The position numbers were made by a program, and so were the translations under genes. Below are positions 24,675-33,841 of a stretch of DNA of 44,203 nucleotides, in pieces; within the stretch, counting starts at the first letter, position 1; each line of letters opens with the position of its first letter. The notes under the pieces were generated by a model that searched no databases, was not told the DNA's origin, and saw nothing but the letters and a program-made list of their open reading frames with translations. The stretch is from Methylobacterium cerastii (lineage in GTDB: Bacteria > Pseudomonadota > Alphaproteobacteria > Rhizobiales > Beijerinckiaceae): the NCBI RefSeq assembly GCF_022179125.1, contig NZ_BPQG01000033.1, forward strand, positions 1 to 44,203. Direction: 5' to 3'.

Positions 24675-26573
24675 ATGCTGCAGAACATCCGCAACGCCAG
24701 CCAGCACTGGCTCGGCAAGATCGTGCTGACGGTGATCTTCACGTTCCTGATCGCGGGCGTCGCGGTCTTCGGCGTGGAGGAGTTCTTCCGCGGCGGCTCG
24801 TCGACCGCGGTGGCCACGGTCGGCAAGACGCCGATCACCGCCGAGGCCGTGCGCACCGCGTACCAGAACCAGCTGCAGCGCTACCAGACGCAGATGCGGC
24901 GCACCCTGACCCCGGACCAGGCCCGGGCGCTCGGCGTCGACCGGCAGGTGCTGTCGCAGCTCGTCACCGAGGCCTCCCTCGACCAGAAGACCCACGACCT
25001 CGGCCTCGCGGTGCCCGACACCTCGGTGATCCGGGCGATCCACGACGAGAAGAGCTTCCAGAACGCGCAAGGCCAGTTCGAGTCGGCGCTGTTCTACCAG
25101 ACCCTCCAGCGCGCCGGCCTGAACGAGGCGATGTTCGTGCGCGAGCAGCGCGCCGTCATCGCCCGCCTGCAGCTCGCCGAAGCCGTCTCCGCCGACCTGC
25201 ACGTGCCCGAGGCGATGCGCGGGGCGGTGCACCGCTACGCCACCGAGCGGCGCAAGGCCGCCTACCTGATGCTGCCGCCGTCCGCCGCCGGCGACATCGC
25301 CGCCCCGAGCCAGGACGCGCTGAAGGCTTATTACGAGGGCAACCGCGCGGCCTACCGCGCGCCGGAATACCGCGCCGCGACCCTGCTGGTGCTCGACCCG
25401 ACGGCGATGGCCAAGCCCGACGCCGTCACGGCCGAGGAGGTGCAGAAGGTCTACGACCAGGAGAAGGCGCGGTTCGGCTCTCCCGAGAAGCGCACGATCC
25501 AGCAGGTCGTGTTCCCCGACGCCGCCGCCGCCGAGGCGGCGCGCAAGGCGATCACGGAGGGCAAGAGCTTCGATGCGGTGGCGCAGGAGCGCGGCGCCGA
25601 CGGCAAGGACCTGACGCTGGGGACGCTGACGCGGGCCGAGCTGTTCGACCCGGCGGTGGCCGACGCCGCCTTCGGCCTTGAGAAGGACGGCACCAGCCAG
25701 CCGGTGAAGGGCCGCTTCGGCACGGTGCTCCTCCACGTCACCGCGATCGAGCCGGCGACGGTGAAGACGCTGGCCGAGGTCGAGCCGGAGATCCGCAAGC
25801 AGATCGCCCTGGCGCGCGCCCGCGACGGCGTCGACAAGATCCACGACGCGATCGAGGACCAGCGCGCCGGCGCCAAGCCCCTCGCCGACATCGCGAAGGA
25901 GCGCGACCTGCCGATCGTGACGATCCCGGCGGTCGACGCGCAGGGGAAAGACCCGGCGGGCCAGACGGTCTCCGGCATCCCCGATTCCGGGACGACGCTG
26001 CCGGCGCTCTACCGCGCCGAGATCGGCGGGGACAACGAGCCGCTGCGGACCAAGGCCGGCGGCTACGTCTGGTACGACGTGACCAAGATCGACGCCGCAC
26101 ACGACAAGCCCCTCGACGAGGTCCGCGACGCGGTCGCCGCCGGCTGGCGCGAGGCCGAGGTGTCGCGCCTGCTCCAGGTCAAGGGCAAGGCGCTGGCCGA
26201 GCGGCTCGACAAGGGCGAAACCATCGAGGCGCTCGGCACCGAGGTCGGCGTCAACCCGCAGGACGGCGAGGACCTCGCCCGCAACCAGACCAAGGATGCG
26301 CTGACCGTGGACGTGGTCAACCGCATCTTCGCCACCGCCGTCGGCAAGGCCGGCTCTGCTGCGTCGGGCGAGTCGCGCGCGGTCTACAAGGTCGAGGCCG
26401 CGACGATGCCGGCCTTCGTCGCCGGCAGCCCGGCGGACAAGACGATCGAGGGCAACTTCCGCACGGCGCTCGCCGACGACGTGCTCGGCGAATACATCGC
26501 CGAGGTGCAGAAGAACGCCGGTGTCAGCGTCAACCAGGCGGCCCTGCGGCGCGCGATCGGCGGCGAGTCCTGA
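24675..26573 (+). CDS. PpiD/SurA-like membrane-anchored peptidyl-prolyl isomerase
   Basis: A 632-residue periplasmic folding factor. A single N-terminal anchor (IVLTVIFTFLIAGVAVFGVE, residues 16-35) is followed by a SurA_N-type chaperone domain (about 40-200), a parvulin-like domain around 270-365 (KRTIQQVVFPDAAAAEAARK through GRFGTVLLHVTAIEPA) and a long C-terminal helical part. This is the PpiD layout. Whether the parvulin domain is active is unclear, as several usual motifs are weak. In Hyphomicrobiales this gene normally lies between tpiA and the trp genes, which supports the call. The trpE start is 5 bp beyond its stop, so it is probably co-transcribed with trpE. Confidence 0.88.
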   Translation: MLQNIRNASQHWLGKIVLTVIFTFLIAGVAVFGVEEFFRGGSSTAVATVGKTPITAEAVRTAYQNQLQRYQTQMRRTLTPDQARALGVDRQVLSQLVTEASLDQKTHDLGLAVPDTSVIRAIHDEKSFQNAQGQFESALFYQTLQRAGLNEAMFVREQRAVIARLQLAEAVSADLHVPEAMRGAVHRYATERRKAAYLMLPPSAAGDIAAPSQDALKAYYEGNRAAYRAPEYRAATLLVLDPTAMAKPDAVTAEEVQKVYDQEKARFGSPEKRTIQQVVFPDAAAAEAARKAITEGKSFDAVAQERGADGKDLTLGTLTRAELFDPAVADAAFGLEKDGTSQPVKGRFGTVLLHVTAIEPATVKTLAEVEPEIRKQIALARARDGVDKIHDAIEDQRAGAKPLADIAKERDLPIVTIPAVDAQGKDPAGQTVSGIPDSGTTLPALYRAEIGGDNEPLRTKAGGYVWYDVTKIDAAHDKPLDEVRDAVAAGWREAEVSRLLQVKGKALAERLDKGETIEALGTEVGVNPQDGEDLARNQTKDALTVDVVNRIFATAVGKAGSAASGESRAVYKVEAATMPAFVAGSPADKTIEGNFRTALADDVLGEYIAEVQKNAGVSVNQAALRRAIGGES

Positions 26574-26578
26574 GGCCG

Positions 26579-28096
26579 ATGGCGGACGCGTCCGACTACG
26601 CCGCCTACGAGGCGGCCTACGAGGCCGGACGGCCGGTCCTCCTCGACCTGACGCTGGTGGCCGACCTCGAGACGCCGGTCGCCGCGTTCCTCAAGCTCCG
26701 CGCCCGCCATCCCGGCCCCGCCTTCCTGCTCGAGTCGGTCGAGGGCGGCGTGGTGCGCGGGCGCTACTCGATGATCGGCCTCGATCCCGACCTCGCCTGG
26801 CGCTGCCGCGACGGCCGGGCGGCGCTGGCCCGCGGCGACCTCGCCGACTTCGCCGCCGACGACCGGACGCCCCTCGATTCCCTGCGCGCGCTGATCGCCG
26901 AAAGCGCGATCGTGGAGCGCGAGGGGCCCAAGCTACCGCCGATGGCCGCCGGCCTGTTCGGCTATCTCGGCTACGACATGGTTCGCGCCATGGAGCGGCT
27001 GCCCGAGCCCAATCCCGACCCGCTCGGCGTGCCCGACGCCATCCTCGTGCGCCCGCGGGTGATGGTGGTGTTCGATTCCGTGCGCGACCTGATCACGGTC
27101 GTCTGCCCGGTGCGGCCGGCCGCGGGCGTGACGGCGCGGGCCGCCTACGAGGCGGCGCTCGCCCGCCTCGACCGGATCGCCGAGGCGCTGGAAGGGCCGC
27201 TGCCGATCGAGGCGCGGATCGACCTTGCAGCGGTGGCGCATCCCGAGCCGGTCTCGAACACGACGCCGGAGGCCTACCTCGCGATGGTGGCCAAGGCGAA
27301 GGAGTACATCGTCGCCGGCGACGTGTTCCAGGTGGTGCTGTCGCAGCGCTTCGAGGCGCCGTTCACCCTGCCCGCGATCGCGCTGTACCGCTCGCTCCGG
27401 CGCACGAACCCGGCGCCGTTCCTGTGCTACCTCGACTTCTGCGACTTCCAGGTAGTCTGTTCGAGCCCCGAGATCCTGGTGCGGGTGCGCGACGACAAGG
27501 TCACGATCCGCCCGATCGCCGGCACCCGCCCGCGCGGCGCGACGCCGGCCGCGGACCGGGCCCTGGCCGAGGAGCTCCTGGCCGACCCGAAGGAGCGCTC
27601 CGAGCACCTGATGCTGCTCGACCTCGGCCGCAACGACGTCGGCCGCGTCGCCAAGCTCGGCACCGTCACGGTCACCGGCTCGTTCTTCCTCGAATACTAC
27701 AGCCACGTGATGCACATCGTCTCGAACGTCGAGGGCGACCTCGACCCGCGGCACGACACCCTCGCGGCGCTGGCGGCCGGGTTCCCGGCCGGCACGGTCT
27801 CGGGCGCGCCGAAGGTGCGGGCGATGGAGATCATCGACGAATTGGAGCGCGAGAAGCGCGGGCCCTACGGCGGCTGCATCGGCTATTTCGGCGCGCAGGG
27901 CGAGATGGACACCTGCATCGTCCTGCGCACCGCGATCGTGAAGGACGGCCGCATGCACGTGCAGGCCGGCGCCGGCATCGTCTACGACTCGAACCCGGCC
28001 TCCGAGCATCAGGAATGCGTGAACAAGGCCCGCGCCCTGTTCCGCGCCGCCGAGGACGCGGTGCGTTTCGCGGCCCAGGCGAAGCGCGGGCAGTAG
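26579..28096 (+). CDS. trpE: Anthranilate synthase component I
   Basis: A 505-residue enzyme that converts chorismate and ammonia to anthranilate, the first step of tryptophan synthesis. The N-terminal FLLESVEGG is the family's Trp-feedback motif. The catalytic domain has RPIAGTRPRGATP, SEHLMLLDLGRNDVGRVAKL, FPAGTVSGAPKVRAMEII and GPYGGCIGYFGAQGEMD. It works with TrpG, whose gene is separated from it here by a MarR/VOC pair. It starts 5 bp after the ppiD-like stop with gagg just upstream, and no attenuator or leader peptide is visible. It converges with the MarR gene after 23 bp. Confidence 0.96.
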   Translation: MADASDYAAYEAAYEAGRPVLLDLTLVADLETPVAAFLKLRARHPGPAFLLESVEGGVVRGRYSMIGLDPDLAWRCRDGRAALARGDLADFAADDRTPLDSLRALIAESAIVEREGPKLPPMAAGLFGYLGYDMVRAMERLPEPNPDPLGVPDAILVRPRVMVVFDSVRDLITVVCPVRPAAGVTARAAYEAALARLDRIAEALEGPLPIEARIDLAAVAHPEPVSNTTPEAYLAMVAKAKEYIVAGDVFQVVLSQRFEAPFTLPAIALYRSLRRTNPAPFLCYLDFCDFQVVCSSPEILVRVRDDKVTIRPIAGTRPRGATPAADRALAEELLADPKERSEHLMLLDLGRNDVGRVAKLGTVTVTGSFFLEYYSHVMHIVSNVEGDLDPRHDTLAALAAGFPAGTVSGAPKVRAMEIIDELEREKRGPYGGCIGYFGAQGEMDTCIVLRTAIVKDGRMHVQAGAGIVYDSNPASEHQECVNKARALFRAAEDAVRFAAQAKRGQ

Positions 28097-28119
28097 GCCC
28101 GGCCGACGCGCAGGCCGCC

Positions 28120-28560
28120 TCAGGCGAGAGCGCGCAAGCCCGTCCGCAGCATGTCGGCGTCGACGCCGCCGAGCGTCGCCTCGACGGCCGCGTGCGTCGC
28201 GCGCCAGACCGGAACCGCGGCCGCGAGGCCTGCGCGGCCGGCCTCGGTCAAGGACAGACGCCGCCCGCGCCCGTCCTCCGGGTCCACCGCCACCGTCGCG
28301 AGGCCGCGCCGCTCCAGCACCTTCAGGGCCGCGGTCAGCGTGGTCCGGTCCATGGCGAGGAGGCGCGCCACCGCGGACATCGCGGCGGGCTCAGGCCGGT
28401 TCAGCGCCATCAGCAGCGAGAACTGGCCGCTCGTCAGCCCGAGGGGCCGAAGCGCGTCGTCGAACCGGCGGCCGAGCGCGCGGGCGGCCCGTTGCGCGTG
28501 CAGGCAGAGGCAGGCGTCGCGGATGTGGGCGGTGGTCGCGAAGGAGACGGCCGTTGACAT
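28120..28560 (-). CDS. MarR-family transcriptional regulator
   Basis: A 146-residue winged-helix repressor. The N-terminal helix (CLCLHAQRAARALGRRFDDA) is the dimer arm. The DNA-binding part has LTSGQFSLLMALNRPEPAAM, RLLAMDRTTLTAALKVLERR (recognition helix) and the wing VDPEDGRGRRLSLTEAG. These are MarR hallmarks. A 28-bp palindrome (28565-28592) begins 5 bp upstream of its ATG at 28560, so autorepression is likely. The gene is divergent from the two-domain VOC gene and convergent with trpE, so it breaks the trpE-trpG continuity. The ligand is unknown. Confidence 0.88.
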   Translation of the reverse strand: MSTAVSFATTAHIRDACLCLHAQRAARALGRRFDDALRPLGLTSGQFSLLMALNRPEPAAMSAVARLLAMDRTTLTAALKVLERRGLATVAVDPEDGRGRRLSLTEAGRAGLAAAVPVWRATHAAVEATLGGVDADMLRTGLRALA

Positions 28561-28564
28561 GAAT

Positions 28565-28592
28565 CGATCTACGTTGATATCAACATAGATCG
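28565..28592. promoter_or_regulatory. 28-bp palindromic MarR-type operator
   Basis: A near-perfect inverted repeat centred on gttgatatcaac, with outer arms cgatcta and tagatcg. Only one pair of positions breaks the symmetry. It lies 5 bp upstream of the MarR start and 39 bp upstream of the VOC gene start, the expected site for a MarR dimer repressing both divergent genes. TTGATA- and TAGATC-like boxes inside it could be promoter elements. Confidence 0.8.
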
Positions 28593-28630
28593 CAATGCGA
28601 CAAACCGGCCCGTGCAAAGGATCGAAGGCG

Positions 28631-29404
28631 ATGGCGGATCACGCGGGCACCTTCGTCTGGTACGAGCTGACCACCCCCGACGTCGCGGCGGCGCAGGCCT
28701 TCTACGGCGCGGTCGCCGGCTGGGCGATCGTCGATGCGGGGATGCCCGGCATCGACTACCGCCTCGCGACGGTCGGCGACGTGCGCATCTGCGGGATGAT
28801 GGCGTCGGCCGGATGCGAGGCGCCCGCCGGCACGCGGCACGGATGGCTCGGCTATGTCGGCGTCGCCGACGTCGACGCCTCCGCCGAGCGCGTCACGGCG
28901 GCCGGCGGGCGCATCACCTTCGCGCCGCGGGACATCCCCGGGGTCGGCCGGTTCTGCATGGCCGCCGACCCGCAGGGCGCGGCCTTCGCGCTCTTCCGCG
29001 GCGACGGCCCCCCGCCGCCGATGCCGCCGCGGGGCACGCCCGGCCCCTTCGCCTGGCACGAGTTGCACGCCCGCGACTGGGAGCCGGCCTTCGCTTTCTA
29101 TGCCGGGCTGTTCGACTGGGAGACATCCATGGCCGTCGACATGGGGCCGATGGGCACCTACCAGGTCTTCGCCCGCAACGGCGTGGACCTCGGCGGCATG
29201 ATGAGCGCACCGCTTCCGACGGCCCCGTCCTGGTTGTTCTACATCGCCGTCGAGGCGATCGACGCCGCGGCCGAGCGCGTCGCGGCGGCAGGCGGTACGG
29301 TCCTGCAGGGTCCTCACCCGGTGCCCGGCGGCGACTGGATCGTCCAGGCCCAGGACCCGCAGGGCACGCCGTTCGCCCTGGTCGGGCCGAAACCGGCGGC
29401 TTGA
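28631..29404 (+). CDS. Two-domain VOC (glyoxalase/dioxygenase-fold) protein
   Basis: A 257-residue protein of two tandem vicinal-oxygen-chelate domains. Domain 1 starts FVWYELTTPDVAAAQAFYGA (residues 8-27) and ends DPQGAAFALFRGDG; domain 2 starts FAWHELHARDWEPAFAFYAG and ends DPQGTPFALVGPKPAA. Each half has the usual beta-alpha-beta-beta-beta motif with one early His/Tyr and a Gly/Asp-rich end. Such proteins include hydroxylases and detoxifying enzymes; the substrate is unknown. The ATG at 28631 follows aaagg. The palindromic operator upstream suggests MarR control and induction by a small molecule. It reads into trpG with only 68 bp between, so trpG and its followers may share its promoter. 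Confidence 0.85.
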   Translation: MADHAGTFVWYELTTPDVAAAQAFYGAVAGWAIVDAGMPGIDYRLATVGDVRICGMMASAGCEAPAGTRHGWLGYVGVADVDASAERVTAAGGRITFAPRDIPGVGRFCMAADPQGAAFALFRGDGPPPPMPPRGTPGPFAWHELHARDWEPAFAFYAGLFDWETSMAVDMGPMGTYQVFARNGVDLGGMMSAPLPTAPSWLFYIAVEAIDAAAERVAAAGGTVLQGPHPVPGGDWIVQAQDPQGTPFALVGPKPAA

Positions 29405-29472
29405 TCCGCGACGCGAAGGGGGACGCTCGCGGCGTCTTGACCGACGCGGCCCGCCGGGCCAGATCGTCGGCC

Positions 29473-30126
29473 ATGAGCCCTGCGCCGACGCCCTCCGTCC
29501 TCGTCATCGACAACTACGATTCCTTCACCTGGAACCTCGTCCACCTGATCGGCCCGCTCAGCGGCGCGATCGAGGTGGTGCGCAACGACCAGGTGACGGT
29601 GGACGAGATCCGCGCGCGCGCGCCCGACGCCCTGGTGCTGTCGCCCGGCCCCTGCTCCCCGAACGAGGCCGGCATCTGTCTCGACGCGGTGCGCCAGCTC
29701 TCGGGCGAGATCCCGATCTTCGGGGTCTGCCTCGGCCTCCAGGCGATCGGGCAGGCCTTCGGCGGCGACGTGGTGCGGGCGCCCGCGCCGATGCACGGCA
29801 AGGTCTCGACCATCCGCCACGGCGCGACGGGCATCTTCCGCGGGCTCAACGACAGCTTCGACGCCACGCGCTACCATTCGCTGGTGGTCGACCGCGCCGG
29901 TTGCCCCGAGGCCCTGACCGTGACCGCCGAGGCCGACGGCCTGATCATGGGCCTGGAGCACGCGCACCTGCCGGTGCACGGGGTGCAGTTCCACCCCGAG
30001 AGCATCCTCTCGCATCACGGAACGCGCATCCTGCAGAACTTCCTCGACATCGCGACGGCGTGGAACCAGGCGCACGGCCGCGGGCGAAACCCGGCAGGTG
30101 ACAAGGCCCGCCCCGGCGTGCATTGA
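29473..30126 (+). CDS. trpG: Anthranilate synthase component II (glutamine amidotransferase)
   Basis: A 217-residue class I amidotransferase. The N-terminal [19 protein letters not shown] (residues 9-27) is the TrpG/PabA signature. The triad is Cys86 in [10 protein letters not shown], His174 and Glu176 in [13 protein letters not shown]; the oxyanion motif is [12 protein letters not shown]. The nucleophile loop reads GVCLGLQ rather than the usual GVCLGHQ; that His is not catalytic. It supplies ammonia to TrpE, and possibly to an aminodeoxychorismate synthase, since trpG-type subunits can be shared. It has an extra polar tail (about 20 residues after the catalytic domain). The stop overlaps the upstream TTG candidate start of trpD. 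Confidence 0.94.
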   Translation: MSPAPTPSVLVIDNYDSFTWNLVHLIGPLSGAIEVVRNDQVTVDEIRARAPDALVLSPGPCSPNEAGICLDAVRQLSGEIPIFGVCLGLQAIGQAFGGDVVRAPAPMHGKVSTIRHGATGIFRGLNDSFDATRYHSLVVDRAGCPEALTVTAEADGLIMGLEHAHLPVHGVQFHPESILSHHGTRILQNFLDIATAWNQAHGRGRNPAGDKARPGVH

Positions 30127-30161
30127 CGCGGCATCCCGCGAACGCGCCGCCCGTCGAGCCG

Positions 30162-31175
30162 ATGGAATCCTTCAAGCCCCATCTCGCCAAGGTCGCCGCC
30201 GGGTTCTCCCTCGACCGGGCCGAGGCTCGCGCGGCCTTCGACGACCTGCTTTCCGGGGAGGTCACCCCGGTCCAGGCCGGGGCCTTCCTTGTCGGCCTGA
30301 AGGTCCGCGGCGAGACGCCGGAGGAGATCGTCGGCGCCGTCGAGGCGATGCGCGCCCGCATGGTCCGGGTCGAGGCGCCCCCCGGCAGCGTCGACGTGGT
30401 CGGCACCGGCGGCGACCATTCGGGCAGCTACAACGTCTCCACGCTGGCCGCGATCCTCACCGCGGCCTGCGGCGTGCCGGTGGCCAAGCACGGCAACCGC
30501 GCCGCGACCTCGCGCTCGGGCGCGGCCGACGTGCTGGCGGCACTCGGCGTCAGGCTCGGCCTCGACCCCGCGGGCCTGAGCCGATGCCTCACCCAAGCCG
30601 GACTGTGCTTCATGTTCGCCCAGACCCACCACGGCGCGATGCGCCACGTGGCGGCGGTGCGCTCGGAATTGCCGGTCCGCACCATCTTCAACCTGCTCGG
30701 GCCGCTCTCGAACCCCGCCGGCGTCGAATGCCAGCTGCTGGGCGTCTCGCAGGGCGCCTGGGCCGAGCCGCTGACGCGGGTCCTCGCGGAACTCGGCAGC
30801 CGCCGGGTCTGGACCGTCCACGGCTCGGACGGCCTCGACGAGATCACCGTCACCGGCCCGACGCAGGTCGTCGCGCTGGAGGACGGGCGGACCTCGACCT
30901 TCGCGATCGACCCGCGCGACGTCGGCCTGCCGCTGCACGATCTCGAGGCGCTCCGCGGCGGCGACCCCGAGCACAATGCGCAGGCGCTCGGCCAGGTGCT
31001 TTCGGGCACGCGCAATGCCTACCGCGACATCGCGGTTCTCAATGCGGGCGCCGCGCTCGTGGTCGCAGGTTCGGCGCATGCCCTCGCCGACGGCGTCGCG
31101 CGGGCGCAGGATGCGATCGATTCGGGGGCGGCCCGCGCGACGCTGGCCCGCCTCGTCGCGGTCTCGAACGGATAA
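30162..31175 (+). CDS. trpD: Anthranilate phosphoribosyltransferase
   Basis: A 337-residue enzyme that joins anthranilate to phosphoribosyl pyrophosphate. The PRPP-binding motif is [18 protein letters not shown], followed by [20 protein letters not shown] and the anthranilate-side [15 protein letters not shown] start at the ATG at 30162 ([14 protein letters not shown]), the usual N-terminus of this protein in relatives; a TTG at 30123 overlapping the trpG stop would add 13 residues without homology. It ends 9 bp before trpC, in one operon with trpG, trpC, moaC and moeA. Confidence 0.95.
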   Translation: MESFKPHLAKVAAGFSLDRAEARAAFDDLLSGEVTPVQAGAFLVGLKVRGETPEEIVGAVEAMRARMVRVEAPPGSVDVVGTGGDHSGSYNVSTLAAILTAACGVPVAKHGNRAATSRSGAADVLAALGVRLGLDPAGLSRCLTQAGLCFMFAQTHHGAMRHVAAVRSELPVRTIFNLLGPLSNPAGVECQLLGVSQGAWAEPLTRVLAELGSRRVWTVHGSDGLDEITVTGPTQVVALEDGRTSTFAIDPRDVGLPLHDLEALRGGDPEHNAQALGQVLSGTRNAYRDIAVLNAGAALVVAGSAHALADGVARAQDAIDSGAARATLARLVAVSNG

Positions 31176-31184
31176 GGGATACCG

Positions 31185-32075
31185 ATGGCCACCGACGCCC
31201 TCGCCGAGCCGCCGCCTCCGACCGAGCCGCCGGCCACCGACCGTTCGAGCGTGCTCGCGCGCATCGAGGCGTACAAGCGCCGCGAGATCGCCGAGGCGAA
31301 GCTGCGAGTGCCGCTGGCCAAGCTGGAGACGCGGGCCGCCAAGGCCTCGCCGCCGCGGGGCTTCGCCGACGCGATCCGCGCGCACGTGGCGGAAGGCCGC
31401 CCGGCCCTGATCGCCGAGGTGAAGAAGGCATCGCCGTCGAAGGGCCTGATCCGCGCGGATTTCGACCCGGCGACGCTCGCCGCGGCCTACGAGAAGGGCG
31501 GGGCCACCTGCCTTTCGGTGCTCACCGACGAGCCCTCGTTCCAGGGCCGGCCCGAATACCTGATCCAGGCGCGCGACGCCTGCGGGCTTCCGGTGCTGCG
31601 CAAGGACTTCCTGTTCGAGCCCTACCAGGTCTACGAGGCGCGGGCCTGGGGCGCCGACTGCATCCTGGCGATCATGGCCTGCCTCGACGACGACGAGGCT
31701 TTGGCCCTGGTCGAGACCGCGAAGGAACTCGGCATGGACGTGCTGGTCGAGGTCCACGACGCCGCCGAGCTCGCCCGCGCGATCCCCCTCGGCACCGCCT
31801 TGATCGGCGTCAACAACCGCAACCTGAAGACCTTCGAGGTCTCGTTCGAGACCGCGATCAAGCTCGGCGCCGCGATCCCGCCCGACCGCATCGCGGTGGC
31901 CGAGAGCGGCATCGGCGGACACGACGACGTGGCGCGGCTCGGCCGGCACGGGCTCAACGTGGTCCTCGTCGGCGAGAGCCTGATGCGCCAGCCGGACGTG
32001 ACGGCGGCGACGCACGCGCTGCTGTTCGGCGGCAAGCCTTTCAACGCCAAGCCCGCGAAGAAGGCGAAGGCGTGA
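31185..32075 (+). CDS. trpC: Indole-3-glycerol-phosphate synthase
   Basis: A 296-residue TIM-barrel enzyme catalysing ring closure to indole-3-glycerol phosphate. Motifs are [17 protein letters not shown] (catalytic Lys), [34 protein letters not shown] and the phosphate loop [14 protein letters not shown]. The N-terminal 25 residues ([20 protein letters not shown]) are a Pro-rich extension beyond the usual start, and the C-terminus is Lys-rich ([10 protein letters not shown]). The ATG at 31185 follows aaggga. Its stop overlaps the GTG start of moaC (GTGA), which indicates translational coupling. Confidence 0.96.
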   Translation: MATDALAEPPPPTEPPATDRSSVLARIEAYKRREIAEAKLRVPLAKLETRAAKASPPRGFADAIRAHVAEGRPALIAEVKKASPSKGLIRADFDPATLAAAYEKGGATCLSVLTDEPSFQGRPEYLIQARDACGLPVLRKDFLFEPYQVYEARAWGADCILAIMACLDDDEALALVETAKELGMDVLVEVHDAAELARAIPLGTALIGVNNRNLKTFEVSFETAIKLGAAIPPDRIAVAESGIGGHDDVARLGRHGLNVVLVGESLMRQPDVTAATHALLFGGKPFNAKPAKKAKA

Positions 32076-32569
32076 GCGTGGACGAACCTCGCCTCACCCA
32101 CCTCGACGCCAGCGGCGCGGCCAACATGGTCGACGTCGGCGACAAGCCCGCGACCACCCGCACCGCCCGCGCCGAGGGGCGGGTGGTGATGCTGCCGGCG
32201 ACCCTCGCGCTGATCCGCGAGGGCGACGCCAAGAAGGGCGACGTGGTCGGCACCGCGCGGCTCGCCGGCATCATGGCGGCCAAGCGCACCCACGAGCTGA
32301 TCCCGCTCTGCCACCCGCTCCTCCTCACAAAGGTGCGCGTCGAGTGCGAGATCGACGACGCGCTGCCGGGCCTGCGTCTCACCGCGGAGGTCCGCGTACA
32401 GGGGCCGACCGGCGTCGAGATGGAGGCGCTCACCGCGGTCTCGGTGGCCTGCCTCACGGTCTACGACATGGTGAAGGCGGCCGACCGCGGCATGCGGATC
32501 GAGGGCATCCGCCTGCTCGCCAAGGACGGCGGCCGCTCCGGCGCCTACCGGGCGGAGGACGCGGCGTGA
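32072..32569 (+). CDS. moaC: Cyclic pyranopterin monophosphate synthase
   Basis: A 165-residue enzyme of molybdenum cofactor synthesis that makes cyclic pyranopterin monophosphate from the MoaA product. Motifs are [12 protein letters not shown] near residue 13, [36 protein letters not shown] and [19 protein letters not shown]. Start is GTG at 32072 in a 4-bp overlap with trpC. Location between trpC and moeA is common in Hyphomicrobiales. The molybdenum cofactor would serve enzymes such as formate dehydrogenases, fitting a methylotroph lifestyle (inference). Confidence 0.96.
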   Translation: MSVDEPRLTHLDASGAANMVDVGDKPATTRTARAEGRVVMLPATLALIREGDAKKGDVVGTARLAGIMAAKRTHELIPLCHPLLLTKVRVECEIDDALPGLRLTAEVRVQGPTGVEMEALTAVSVACLTVYDMVKAADRGMRIEGIRLLAKDGGRSGAYRAEDAA

Positions 32570-32597
32570 TCGGGCGCCAAGTGACCGGGCACGCTAG

Positions 32598-33824
32598 ATG
32601 AGCGGACTGATCCCCGTCGCCGAGGCGCTGGCGCGCATCCTCGCGAGCGTTCCCGGCGCGACCGCGGCCGAGGACGTGCCGCTGGCCTCCGCCGCCGGGC
32701 GGACGCTGGCGGTCGACGTCGTCGCCACCCGGACGCAGCCGCCCTTCCCCGCCTCCGCCATGGACGGCTACGCCGTGCGCGCCGCCGACGCGACCGAGGG
32801 CACGCGCCTGCGCCTCGTCGGCACGAGCGCCGCCGGCCACGGCTTCTCGGGGACGATCGGCCCCGGCGAGACGGTGCGGATCTTCACCGGGGCCCCGGTC
32901 CCCGAGGGCGCCGACGGGATCCTGATCCAGGAGAACGCACGCGCCGAAGGCCCGACGATCCACGCTCTCGAAGCGGTGACGCCCCACAGATTCGTCCGCC
33001 GCGCCGGCCTCGATTTCTCGGAAGGCGACGTGCTCCTGACGGAGGGAGACACCCTGGACGCGCGCCGCCTGGCCCTCGCCGCCGCGGCAGGCCACGGCCG
33101 GGTCGCGGTTCGGCGCAAGCCCCGTGTCGCGATCCTCGCCACCGGCGACGAGTTGGTGCAGCCCGGCGAAATCCCGGCCTGGGACCAGATCGTCGCCTCG
33201 AACGCGCTGGCGCTCGCCGCCCTGGTGAACGGCGCCGGCGGCGAGCCGATCGACCTCGGCATCGCCGGCGACACGCTCCCGGCGCTGGAGGCGGCGTTCG
33301 CGCGGGCGCGTTCGGTCGAGGCCGACCTGCTGGTGACCCTCGGCGGCGCCTCGGTCGGCGACCACGACCTCGTCCAGACCGCGCTCGCCGCCGAAGGGCT
33401 GGAGCTCGGGTTCTGGCGCGTGGCGCTGCGCCCCGGCAAGCCGCTGATGCACGGGCATCTCGGGGACATGCTGGTGATCGGGCTCCCGGGAAACCCGGTC
33501 TCCTCCATCGTCTGCGGACTGCTCTTCGTCGTGCCGGCAATCCGTGCGCTGCTCGGCGATCCCCGCGCCGGGGCCGACCGCAGCGAGCCCGCCACCCTCG
33601 GCCGGGACCTCGACGCCAACGACGGTCGCCAGGACTACATGCGCGCCGTGCTCGACACCGCCCCCGACCGGCTGCCGGTGGCGCACCCGGAATCGCGCCA
33701 GGATTCGTCGATGCTGGCGGTGCTGGGCCGAGCCGAGGCGCTGCTGGTCCGCGCACCGCACGCGCCGGCCGCGCGCGCCGGCGCCCCGTGTCGGATCATC
33801 CGCCTCGACCGGGCTTTGATTTAG
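32598..33824 (+). CDS. moeA: Molybdopterin molybdotransferase
   Basis: A 408-residue gephyrin/MoeA-type enzyme that inserts molybdate into molybdopterin. Signature parts are PPFPASAMDGYAVRA, VRIFTGAPVPEGADGILIQE, ILATGDELVQPGE, DLLVTLGGASVGDHDLV and VIGLPGNPVSS. The ATG at 32598 lies 28 bp after moaC. It is followed within 17 bp by a small VOC gene; in many Hyphomicrobiales moeA is followed by lexA, which is absent here. Confidence 0.95.
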   Translation: MSGLIPVAEALARILASVPGATAAEDVPLASAAGRTLAVDVVATRTQPPFPASAMDGYAVRAADATEGTRLRLVGTSAAGHGFSGTIGPGETVRIFTGAPVPEGADGILIQENARAEGPTIHALEAVTPHRFVRRAGLDFSEGDVLLTEGDTLDARRLALAAAAGHGRVAVRRKPRVAILATGDELVQPGEIPAWDQIVASNALALAALVNGAGGEPIDLGIAGDTLPALEAAFARARSVEADLLVTLGGASVGDHDLVQTALAAEGLELGFWRVALRPGKPLMHGHLGDMLVIGLPGNPVSSIVCGLLFVVPAIRALLGDPRAGADRSEPATLGRDLDANDGRQDYMRAVLDTAPDRLPVAHPESRQDSSMLAVLGRAEALLVRAPHAPAARAGAPCRIIRLDRALI

Positions 33825-33841
33825 GTCACCGCGAGGACCGA

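Noticed and set aside
29473-30126. TrpG as a dead amidotransferase because of GVCLGLQ
   Set aside because: The changed His is not part of the triad; Cys86, His174 and Glu176 are all present.
30098-32569. Rightward open frame of over 800 codons across trpD and trpC
   Set aside because: Only its last 165 codons (moaC from the GTG at 32072) are real; the rest is out of frame with trpD and trpC.
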